DNA of 64,000 nucleotides, from assembly GCA_030737875.1 (NCBI GenBank), contig CM060922.1:760379603-760443602 (forward strand), in the 5' to 3' direction. Both the position numbers and the translations under genes were made by a program. Origin of the DNA: Allium sativum (taxonomy: Eukaryota; Streptophyta; Magnoliopsida; Asparagales; Amaryllidaceae). A model generated the notes under the pieces. That model was given only the letters and a program-made list of their open reading frames with translations. It did no database searches and was not told the origin of the DNA. Positions 10,229 through 20,267 of the stretch are shown piece after piece (the first letter of the stretch is position 1; each line of letters opens with the position of its first letter).

Positions 10229-11017
10229 ATGACGGGAAACAAAAGCATGTTGTCAAATAGTGTGTGCACTATTGGATAGTGTATGCTCCAAGCACATGAC
10301 GGGAAACAAAAGCATGTTATCAAATATTACATACATGGATGGTAGCACAGTAACTTTTGGCGATAATTCAAAAGGATACTTCATTGGCATTGGTGAGGTC
10401 ATCAATATCGCTATATCTAATTCTCTTATTATTTCTGATGTTTTATTAATAAAAAATTTAAAGCATAATCTTTTAAGTATTAGCCAGTTATACGATAAAG
10501 GGTTTCAAGTTAATTCTGAAAAGGATTAATGCAATAAACTCGATAACAATAAAAATTTAGTTTTCGAAGGATTTAGAAATAAAAACATATATATCCTAAA
10601 TACGAAAGTTAAAAAAATTCTATTTTATGCTTAACCGTAAATCATGATGATCCTTGGTTATGGCATAAACTTTTTTGTCATGTTAATTTCAAATATATTA
10701 ATAAGTTAGCAAAATGTGAACTAGTTAAAGGATTACCTAAAAAAATTATAAAGTTAAAAATTTATGTGATGCTTGTCAAAGTAAAGAAAAGTTCGTTTAA
10801 ACCTAAGAAAAAATATCTCTATAAAACAACCTTTAGAGCTTTTACATTTTGATTTATTTAGTCCGACTCAAGCACGATCAATAAATCACAGTAAGTATGT
10901 TTTTGTAATAGTTGAAGACTTTTCTAGATATACATGGACATTATTCTTAAAACATAAAAGTGATACCTTTAATATGTTTAAAATCTTTGCCAAACGAATT
11001 AAAACTCAAATGGATTT
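10225..11017 (+). pseudogene. Ty1/copia protease / pre-integrase / integrase fragment
   Basis: Reading about 10260-10530 gives DSVCSKHMTGNKSMLSNI, TVTFGDNSKG and LKHNLLSISQLYDKGF. These are the copia protease start (normally DSGCSxHMTG, with the catalytic DSG here DSV) and its C-terminal strand. After a stop near 10529 the homology goes on in shifted frames: DDPWLWHKLFCHVNFKYINK (gag-pre-integrase HHCC start), CDACQSKEKF, LLHFDLFSPTQARSINHSKYVF and DFSRYTWTLFLKHKS (integrase core start) to about 11010. It is cut by the LARD-A LTR at 11018. At least one stop and several frameshifts are present. It is the downstream part of the element whose gag remnant lies at 2944. Confidence 0.8.
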
Positions 11018-12856
11018 TGTAATGACTCGAACTTCCCCGTGAAGGGAAGCACGGATTGAATTGAGAACAAGACGAATCATAGCACAAACAAAAGAACATT
11101 TCATTGTTAGTTACAACAATTCCATCAGAATACAAGAATATACAGAGTACGAATAAATATTACACATCAAAAAAATATCAGATATTACAATACATTACTG
11201 CAGCGGAAAATAATACAAAACACAACTGAAAGAGATAAACAAATACAGAGCTTTCCGAATATCGTTCCAGTTGTAAACCAGGATGCTGTGAATATAAATC
11301 TGCAAAACCAAAACTACTAGCTTCCCATGTGGAAAATAGGGGCACCCAGAGTTTAGGTTAAAACAATAAACTCCAGGTCAGTCATGTGACTGGTGTGAGA
11401 ACTAAAACCGTTATTTAAAACTTTACTTTAAAAATAAAGTAAATCAACGGACCATGCCGTATAACACAGAACGGGTTTCCTCCCAAGAATACTAGTGCAT
11501 AGAATAAACAGCGCAATGCTTTTTGAAAAAATGGAGCTATTATAAGACTCAGGTCCCATCACACAATGCAACGCAAGCCGGAGGATAGAGTTTTACCTTA
11601 TAATAGCCAAACATGCTTGGTACATTTAAAACAAATCATTTTGATACTATTATAGTGTAAAGTGTATAAAACAACTTCAAATATAAATGTATCAATCATC
11701 GGTGGCATGGGTACCATTTATCATGTTGCCAATACTAGGCTCTACAATTGAAACTGCAAAATATCGTATTGGAAATTGGATTTCCGTCATGAGTCGAGGC
11801 AAGGGGCAAGCTCCTCACCGGCTTTGAGACACTCTAGCAAATGCCCCAGGACTACACACTCTGGGTTGCCCTTGGAATCGGCTGGGTCGGTCCTCCGTTA
11901 CGTTTGAGGATTGGCAATTCCGGAACACACATTTCCCGGCCCTATCGGACCTATATCCGAGGCACGTCGCATTCCAACATCCACAAAGGTATAATAATCA
12001 ACGATGTCAGGGCTAGTAAAATGCTGACACCACCCATAGCTAGAAAGAAACATCGTGTTCTCCCAGTGGTCCTTATCCCGTTTTTAACTCATACCGAGAT
12101 GTGAGGCTCGTGAATCAACGCAATACACAAAGCTACGCCGTAAAGGCTATGCTTTGATCATCAACCACAAGACTCTGCTTTTCAACAAAAGCCTTGATCA
12201 CTGCATCTCAGCATGCCACACATGCAATTCATGCCATGCGACTGATATCTATCGATATATAACCTTTGAGCTCGCACGTCTCAGAGAAGGGCGTTAAGCA
12301 AGAGAATAAATTCTCCGCTACCAAACAAATATATATATTTAATAGAAGTCAATTAGCACAGAATAAAATCCAATGTCAGACACACAATCCATTTATAAGT
12401 CCATTCTGGGTCTGAACGAAACCGGAGGCACCTTATTCCTCCCCCACATGTCCAATACAGGGGAGAGGTCCTCGCATATCCGTCAATCTCTAAGTACGCC
12501 TGGACGATCACCACTTATTACCTCGGCTTGGGTGTACAGCCCAATCAAGACATCAGTAATCATCCAAACGATGTGAAGACCTCCGGTCTTCAACCACCGT
12601 CTTCATCGTCGACATATCGTCAAATCAGTTATTCAGAATGGGTATAAACCCGGCCTTTCTGAATAACTCGCGTATATAATAAACAAGTGCTACAACAACA
12701 CAACGTACGCCTCATTCCAATTCTGAATATTCTTTTATTCAAATATTCCCATTCTTTGGGACGGGTTCCCATTAATTTTATCAAAGATAAATTCTTTAAA
12801 ATTTATTCTTTAATCTTCCTTTGGATTTCAATTCAAACTGTACCCTGTCTTTAACT

Positions 12857-13475
12857 GGGTTAAAGAACTAATGTCACTGAAAACACAGTTCACAATAAAC
12901 CCAAATCATATTCCATTCCATCAGCCTCTAACTGTAAATTAGCAAGTGAATAATCCCCTAAGTATTAACCCCGAAGGCTGAAACAAACATCAGATCAATA
13001 CCCAGGAAACCATTCAACTTAACTAATCTCCAGTTAGTTTCTGATTCTCTTAACTCCATTGTTAATCGGGTTAAAGAACCCGTGTTATTTAAAACACCGT
13101 TCACGATAAACCCAAAGGCCAATTTCAATTCAATTCCAATTAGATATATTAAATTGGAAAACTTTACTTTGGAAAATTTCCGTTAAATCTTAATAAAAAG
13201 ATTTATAAATTCCAAATCTTATTTCACTGTAAATCAGGTTAAAGAACGAATGTCGTTGAAAACACAGTTCACAACAAACCCAAAATCCAATCAGTCTCTA
13301 ACCGTAAATTAGTAAGAGAACAATTCCATAAGTATTAACCCCGAAGGCCGAAACCAATATTAGATCAATACCCAGGAAACCACTCAACTTAACTAACCTC
13401 CAGTCAGTTTCTAATTTTCTTAACTACATTCGGTTCAAGAATAGTATTATTAAAGATACCATTCACGACAAACCC
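12857..13475. repeat. four copies of a conserved stem-loop module (LARD-A left LTR)
   Basis: Copies lie at 12857-12903, 13068-13113, 13237-13281 and 13431-13475. Each can fold with an outer GGGTT/AACCC pair, a middle GAAC/GTTC pair and an inner pair such as GTGTT/AACAC. In the fourth copy the middle pair becomes GAAT/ATTC and the inner becomes GTAT/ATAC, so both sides change together. Between copies lies a second repeated block containing TAACCCCGAAGGC and CAATACCCAGGAAACC. The role is unknown. Confidence 0.7.
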
Positions 13476-15354
13476 AAAATCCAAATTGATATTAAATACA
13501 AGGCTCTGAATAGAAAATATATCGGCTTATATTCAATATCAAATTCTGAAACCAACAAATATTGTATTGGAATAACGATATATATATCTTCCAAATTCCT
13601 CCATAATATTCGTATAATCACGAAATCCAATATCGAAATATTCTGAGCATAATAGTGATTCAAATCCATTACAATTCATATATTGGAAATCCCGATTATT
13701 TTTAAAACCATTTCAAATCCAATTTATTTATTTTAAAAAATACTGGATTTATTATTCTATTTCAAAACTAGTTCGTTTCGATAAAAATATATTTTTATCT
13801 TTTCAAATATAGAATTTTTCATCTTGGTTCTTTCCAAATCATTTATTATGATTTTACACAAATTATTGATATTTTTAATAATTTTATCAAGGCCCGTACA
13901 GTCGATTTCGATAAACGGCCAACGAACTGCACTTACAGCGACCTTTTCCAAATTTGATTTGGACATAATTCCAAATCCAACCGTTAGATTTCAAAATCCT
14001 CATATTCGTTAGAAATCTTTTTTCGATACGAATCCAACGGTTCCGGTTTTAGGAGAATCTGACAGTTAGATCTCCCGTAATGTCCATTCGAATTCAATGG
14101 TCGAAATTCGCGAACTGCAGCAGCGCGGCGCGTTTTATTCATGCCATTATATTACATATATAATATATATAATATATATTTCGTCGATTTCCATTTAAAA
14201 CATATTTTATAAATCGTTTTGAATTTGTTTTCAAAACAGTTTCAACTTTATATTCAATTCCAAATCAAAATTGAATTTTCCATTATAAATTCGTTTTAAA
14301 TTCATTTCAAATTGATTTCAATTCAATTTCAATTCATTTTGAATTCACTTTAAATCGATTTCAATTCAATTTCAATTCATTTTGAATTCACTTTAAATCG
14401 ATTTCAATTCATTTCCATTATAAATTCGAATTTCAAATTCATTTCAATATATCAGATTTTGAAATCATTTTTCGATATTCATTATAAAATGAATAAAATC
14501 GACCAAATTTCCATTCGTGTTAAAATGGCGTTTAACTACTTAACATGGCTTCACGTTTCAAGTTTTTCTGAATATTATTTTAGAATATTCGATCATTATG
14601 AACTGGAATCAGACTCAGTCAATTACCATATAATTTGATTTATATGGATTTCATACACACATGTACACAACAACAACGATAAACAATCAACCATCATGCA
14701 AAGTGCATTCTACACTGTATAAGGATTAAATATAAATATTCAACGCTCATACAGCTTATCAATCAGTCGATCGACATACAGCTAATTATTGGGACTAGTG
14801 TATGTCATATATCATCCCAATACCCGTATGGGGTTTCAATCAACAAATAATGAATTTTATTTGTGCAGTTGGGCGGCATGTAAAATTTATCGTCCCAATC
14901 AATATCAGTCAAAGGTGTGTACATAAACAAATCGTCCGATTTGTTTATAAATATCTATTTTATTCATATACACGTTAAAATTATATTTTTAACTATAAAA
15001 CATTTTATTCCATTCCACATCACAACCAATTTACTCGTTATATAATTAAAATAAATTTATTCGTTTTAACTTCGTCTAAAATAAATTTTTCATCATTAAT
15101 ATTTAAAATAATTCATTTTTAATAATCAAAATTCATTAAAATAGCCAAAATAAAAATTTTAAATTGGCTCAGAATTCCGGGTTATTACATCCTATCTTTG
15201 AACGTATAAAAATCAAATCTTTATTACATTAAAACTGAGAATTACTTCAACGCTTCTTATACATATATAAATCAAATTTTATGAAAATATTATTACCTAA
15301 CAAAAATACTGAAATTAAAATGAATAAAGAATTAAAAAAACGTACTGTCAGTAG

Positions 15355-15560
15355 AGAAAGGGGGTTGGAGCAGGCGGCAGAGGCGAAGGGGGAGGTGCGG
15401 TGCGGCCGTGGTGCAGTCAGCGGTGGTGGGCCAGGGGAAGTAGCGGTTGCGGGTTTAAAGGCGGCGAGGATGCGCGAGGTAGGAGGTCGAGGGGGGGCTC
15501 GCGAGATCGGGAGGCGAGGGGGATCGGAGGGTCGCGCCAGCTCCGGCAGCCCGATGGGCG
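15355..15560 (-). promoter_or_regulatory. GC-rich block in the LARD-A LTR, possible transcript leader
   Basis: An island of G-rich plus strand (C/T-rich minus strand) in an otherwise AT-rich LTR. It lies downstream, in minus-strand sense, of a TATATATA-like stretch near 15670-15680. The same order is seen at 56420-56790 and 63530-63900. A pyrimidine-rich leader after a TATA box would suit transcription starting about 0.9 kb into the LTR. This is inference only. Open frames of 70-115 codons here follow from base composition. Confidence 0.35.
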
Positions 15561-16564
15561 GCGGTTCATTGTCGAGCCCCCTTTTCCCTTTTTATTTATT
15601 TATTTTGATTTGTTCTGAGAAGTAACGGGTGAGGAGGGAGAGGATAAAGGGGGCGTTGAACAACTTTAACAATATATATATTTTTTCTTAATTTACAAAA
15701 AGTAACTTTTTAATTCGACCACCAAACGAGACCCACCGATTGTCGTCCATAACTAATTACCCCCATTCCGAACACAATGGGTTATGTATCGTAAGCCAGT
15801 TTGGCTGTTTCGATTAGCTTCCATCAAAATCAAAATATAAATCTATATATTGAATTTGAACACGCATTTCAATCTACCGGGGCCACATACGGACTCTAAA
15901 ACTTCCCAAAAAATATTTTCTAGTTTCGTATTGATGATACGGTCCTAACAAAACTAATTTCGTCAAATTTGGAGACCGTTTGAAAAATGGCCATTTTTTG
16001 GTCGATCCAAATTGACTGAAACTGTCAGAACACGTTTTCCTGCGCCACACTCATATGTTAATTCATAAAATTATGAATTTTGAAACCTAGCAATAATTTG
16101 ACATCCTGGATCCAACAAAATTGGTTTCGTCAAAAAAGGGGGTCATTTGCAAAATTTCCATTTTTAAGGGCTATATTTTCCATAGCGACTATTCGGAATT
16201 TTCAATTGGACATAACTTTTAATTCTCGCTATGAAATTTCAATTTTCGAATTTGTTGGAAAGATATTCTCAATTAGATTCTAATGTTTTTGGTTTCGCTA
16301 AAATCTGGTTGATTTTGAATCCTGGCATTCATTTAAAATTCGAGATCGAATTTTCAAACTACCACGCCATTTTCAGTTCCTTTTATAATTAAAAATAAAT
16401 ATTTATATTCTAACGTTGATTCAACTAAATATATACGTTCCAATTCTATTCAAAATAAATTTCTCGTCGTTATTATTTAAAATAATCCATTTTAAATATT
16501 CAAAATTCATTAAAATTGCCAAAATAAAAATTTTAAATTGGTTCGGATTTTCCAGGTTATTACA

Positions 16565-16580
16565 ATCTCCCCCACTTAAA
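16565..16580 (-). other. polypurine tract of LARD-A
   Basis: On the minus strand AAGTGGGGGAGAT lies directly before the 3' LTR. The same tract is found at 57681-57693 in LARD-B. A nearby CCCCGAAAAG-type block (16591-16600 on plus) resembles the one beside the Tekay PPT at 38935. Confidence 0.65.
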
Positions 16581-17590
16581 ATCTTTTCATCCCCGAAAAG
16601 GAACGAAGATGAAAGTTGTTTTACAAACCAACTCAACTTTCATTATTTTAATTATGGCTTTCATTCTTCAACTTTTCAGTTCCTAAGAATTTTCCAATTC
16701 TTCAAAAATTTGGCTAACACCCGAAATTTTCGAAAATTTTCGCCATAACCTCCCTTGTATGGGAGCATCGGGAAAATACCGAAATTGCCATACAGGCCCC
16801 TCCAATCCAAAAAGAAAAAGAAACAGCCAAGCGGCTAGCCAATCGGCTCATAAAATCATCCAAACCCAAGAAATTAGTAAACATGTACCTATTTGTTGGG
16901 CAAACAATTTTATTCTTCTGCTCTAGCCTCTTTGCAATGACCCGTTCAATGGATACACATGTATATGCATGCAATTTCTAAAAAAAATTAATACAGTTCA
17001 ATATTTTATTCAAACTGGCTAAATTTACCGTTCATTCACATAATGGTTTAAATAAATAATCACATAACACAATCATCAATCAAGTAGTGAATTAACGTTT
17101 CAAATTCATAATTTTGATATATTGTCAAAAATCACATTTTTGATGCCACATCACAACAATAAGCCCTATCTAGTTTTTGTTCTCATACCAGTCAATTGGA
17201 AATATATAGAAATCCCACTTTCGAAACTCGAACAAAAACACTGACGATGCCATGGTCATTATCAGCATCATCTCCAGGTGACTAGAGTGTGATTCTATAT
17301 CTATCCAGTATATTAAAACTTTGAATACACGTTTGCAAGGCGTATAAGCAAAATCTTTATATATTGGATTGTCCAAATTCAATACAAATAAATATTCAAA
17401 TACGATGAAATGGTTTAAATTTTCAAAACAAAATTGTTTTCCTTTTTAAAAATATACTCTTCACGCTCGTTCTAGGATACTACTGATCCCATCTCTAACG
17501 AGTCATTCTCATTGGATGTTACAAATCCAATCTCTGATGAATTCTTTCGTTCGGTTCTAATGTGCCTTGTTCTCGAGCATTATAAACCAA

Positions 17591-17602
17591 AGCTCTGATA
17601 CC
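17591..17602 (-). other. primer-binding site of LARD-A (tRNA-iMet)
   Basis: The minus strand reads TGGTATCAGAGC, a perfect 12-base match to the plant initiator tRNA-Met PBS, four bases from the end of the right LTR at 17607. It fixes the element's orientation as minus. Confidence 0.8.
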
Positions 17603-17606
17603 ACTA

Positions 17607-19227
17607 TGTAACGACCCGAATTTCCCCGTGAAGGGAAGCACGGATTGAATTGAGAACAAGACGAATCAGAGCACAAATAGAAGAAAATTTCATTGTTAGT
17701 TACAACAATTCCATCAGAATACAAGAATATACAGAGTACGAATAAATATTGCACATCAGAAAAATATCAGAGATTACAATACATTACTGCAGCGGAAAAT
17801 AATACAAAACACAACTGAAAGAGATAAAAGGATACAGAGCTTTCCAAATATCGTTCTAGCTGTAAACCAGGATCCTGTGAATATAAATCTACAAAACCAA
17901 AACTACTAGCTGCCAATGTGGAAAATAGGGGCACCCAGAGTTTAGGTTAAAACGATAAACTCCAAGTCAGTCATGTGATTGGTATGAGAACTAAAACAGT
18001 TATTTAAAACTTTACTTTAAAAATAAAGTAAATCAAGGGACCACGCCATATAACACGGAACGGGTTTCCTCCCAAGAATACTAATGCATAGAATAAACAG
18101 CGCAATGCTTTTTGGAAAAATGGAGCAATTATAAGACTCAGGTCCCATCACATAATGCAACGCAAGCCGGAGGATAGAGTTTTACCTTATAATAGACAAA
18201 CATGCTTGGTACGTTTAAAACAAATCATTTTGATACTATTATAGTGTAAAGTGTATAAAACAACTTCAAATATAAATGTATCAATCATAGGCGGCATGGG
18301 TACCATCTATCATGTCGCTAATACTAGGCTTTACAATCAAAACCGCAAAATATCGTATTGGAAATTGGATTTCCATCATGAGTCGAGGCAAGGGGCAAGC
18401 TCCTCACTGGCTTCGAGACACTCTAGCAAATGCCCCAGGACTACACACTCTGGGTAGCCCTTGGAATCGGCTGGGCCGGTCCTCCGTTACGTTTGAGGAT
18501 TGGTAATTCCAGAACACACGTTTCCCGGTCCTATCGGACCTATATCCGAGGCGCCTCACATTCCAACATCCACAAAGGTATAATAATCAATGATGTCAGG
18601 GCTAGTAAAACACTGACACCACCCATAGCTAGAAAGAAACGTCGTGTTCTCCCAATGGTCCTTATCCCGTTTTTAACTCATACCGAGATGTGAGGCTCGC
18701 GAATCAACGCTATACACAAAGCTACGCCACAAAGGTCGTGCTTTGATCATCAACTACAGGGCTCTGCTTTTCAACAAAAGCCTTGATCACTGCATCTCAG
18801 CATGCCACACAGGAAATTCATGCCATGCGACTGATATCTATCGATATATAACCTCTGAGCTCGTACGTCTTAGAGAAGGGCGTTAAGCAAGATAATAAAT
18901 TCTCCACCGCCAAACAGATATATATTTAATAGAAATCAATCAGCACAGACTAAAATCCAATGTTAGACACACAATCTATTTATAAGTCCGTTCTGGGTCT
19001 GAACGAAACTGGAGGCACCTTATTCCTCCCCCACATGTCCAATACAGGGGAGTGGTCCTCGCATATTCGTCGATCTCCAAGTACGCCTGGACGATCACCA
19101 CTTATTACCTCGGGTGTACAGCTCAATCAAGACATCAGAAATCATCCAAACAATGTGAAGACCTCCGGTCTTCAACCACCGTCTTCACCGTCGACATATC
19201 GTCAAATCAGTTATTCAGAATGGGTAT
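17607..19227 (-). repeat. LARD-A right (5') LTR, first part
   Basis: Aligns with 11018 onward of the left LTR. It runs up to ...CAGAATGGGTAT, where the Tat element is inserted. The last five bases GGTAT (19223-19227) are the Tat target-site duplication. Confidence 0.85.
19223..19227. other. target-site duplication of the Tat element, left copy (GGTAT)
   Basis: GGTAT precedes the 5' LTR and recurs at 33265-33269 after the 3' LTR. The empty site is visible in the left LTR of LARD-A near 12640 (GAATGGGTATAAACCC), which shows both flanks joined without the insertion. Confidence 0.95.
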
Positions 19228-19796
19228 TGTTTGCCTACTTTGTGAACTAGGCAACACAAAGTCAAGAAACCAACCATTGAAGAGTATTTTAAGTTATAAG
19301 ACTTCGGTTCGGATTGGAAGAAAACACCACAATTCAGATTGATAGCTGCAGTTGTTCGGATCGGGATAGAGCAGCATATTGGTTCGGATCGGATAGAGTT
19401 CTCTGTTCGGATCGGTGGTCTCTTACTGGATAGATTGGCAAAGCATATCCAATCGGATCGGAAGGCAACTAAATCTCGAATGGATCGGAAAGCCATCTGC
19501 TTGCCACGACGCTGGAGCGGAGCGGAATAGGTTAGAGAAGGAGAGACGTCCAAGCCACTCCGGTTCGGATCGGGTATTCCGATCTGAACCCCCTACCTGC
19601 ACGCTTCCGACCCGCACCTATGATCCAGGTTAATCTCCTGTAAAATCGCCTGGAGAACCGGACCGGCTATGACTAATTCCTACCCCTAACGTCCATCTCT
19701 TTGATGTGTTGTCAGCTTGATAGTTCATCCGAACCCGGAGAGAGTGCGATGGATAACACGTGGCCCGACCCGGATTGAATCTCAGGCAAATTCACA

Positions 19797-19806
19797 CCTA
19801 TAAATA
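19797..19806 (+). promoter_or_regulatory. TATA box of the Tat LTR promoter
   Basis: CCTATAAATA stands in a region otherwise poor in such words, with an A/C-rich stretch about 30 bases downstream that would suit a start site near 19830-19840. The same box is in the 3' LTR at 32937-32946. Confidence 0.7.
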
Positions 19807-20005
19807 CCCCGACTGGAGACAAAGAAAAGGATCTTTTTTCAGCACTTAGAGAATTCAATCACCTCCATCATCCGAACTCCATTACTCCCGGAGAATCCAA
19901 ACCATCTTTCATTCCTTGTTTTAGTTAATTGAGTGAACAAAAGTGAGTTGTGAGTGAATATCACTTTGTATTTGCAACTGAATTATTGAATATAGTGAAA
20001 AATAA

Positions 20006-20035
20006 GTGGACGTAGGCATTTGTTCGCCGAACCAC
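20006..20035 (+). other. conserved LTR hairpin, GTGG...CCAC
   Basis: GTGG-ACGTA-GGC-loop-GCC-GAA-CCAC can fold into a two-part stem and is followed by TATAAA. A second version lies just after pol at 26424-26454, and the 3' LTR has it at 33146-33175. Its likely place in R/U5 suggests a role in RNA packaging, 3' end formation or reverse transcription. That role is inferred. Confidence 0.55.
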
Positions 20036-20124
20036 TATAAATCCTGCGTGTTCATTTTTACTTTTATCTCATTTTATCTTGTTTCAAGTCAATTTGGGTG
20101 TTAGAACCACTTTTGGGTCTAACA

Positions 20125-20267
20125 TTTTGGTGCTTGCACTGAGAATCCTCATCTAAATTCTTTATTTTCCGGGATCTCTTTCTACTTTTTGGACCGTTGA
20201 GTTCAAAGAAGTGAATCCTTAAGTTTCTCCGTTTTCTTACATTCGTTGAAGTAATTGTCAAAGAGTC
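20125..20267 (+). other. primer-binding zone and leader of the Tat element
   Basis: TTTTGGTGCTTGCACTGAGA follows the LTR. A PBS would begin at TGGTGC (20128), but I could not assign the primer tRNA; it is not the tRNA-iMet type used by the other elements here. The rest is leader up to the ATG at 20268. Confidence 0.6.

Larger units (their letters stand above)
11018..16564 (-). repeat. LARD-A left (3') LTR, 5547 bp
   Basis: Read on the plus strand it starts TGTAATGACTCG and ends GGTTATTACA, giving TG...CA ends. The same start recurs at 17607 and, more diverged, at 47665, 51453 and 58732. It holds four copies of the covarying stem-loop (12857-13475), an AT-rich minisatellite of TTCAATTCA words (14280-14460), a GC-rich leader-like block (15355-15560) and an extra internal copy of the LTR terminus ending at 15188. 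No coding frame was found. Confidence 0.75.
16565..17606 (-). mobile_element. LARD-A internal region (no coding capacity)
   Basis: 1042 bp between the two LTRs. No frame resembles a retroelement protein. The counterpart in LARD-B (57681-58731) is similar in length and sequence, including short conserved words, but shared short frames are not kept open. The region begins with the PPT and ends with the PBS, as expected for a minus-strand element. Confidence 0.7.
19228..20124 (+). repeat. 5' LTR of the Tat element (897 bp)
   Basis: It starts TGTTTGCC and ends GGGTCTAACA. Compared by eye with the 3' LTR it differs at three positions: T/A near 19232, C/A near 19275 and T/C near 19584. U3 carries about seven copies of a CGGATCGG-containing motif (19305-19590). 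A TATA box lies at 19797-19806 and a conserved hairpin at 20006-20035. A 63-codon frame at 19339-19530 is present in both LTRs simply because the LTRs are duplicates. Confidence 0.97.

Noticed and set aside
15281..15625. GC-rich frames of 72 and 114 codons
   Set aside because: They lie in the G-rich leader-like block of a LARD LTR, with composition-driven Gly/Arg content and no conservation in the LARD-B copies.
16714..16974. 86-codon minus-strand frame in the LARD-A internal region, partly shared with 57964-58161
   Set aside because: Only a stretch of about 24 residues is alike, and the frames diverge on both sides. This fits DNA-level similarity rather than a protein.
19339..19530. 63-codon frame found twice (also 32479-32670)
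   Set aside because: Duplicated only because it lies in both LTRs of a very young element. It spans the CGGATCGG motif cluster.
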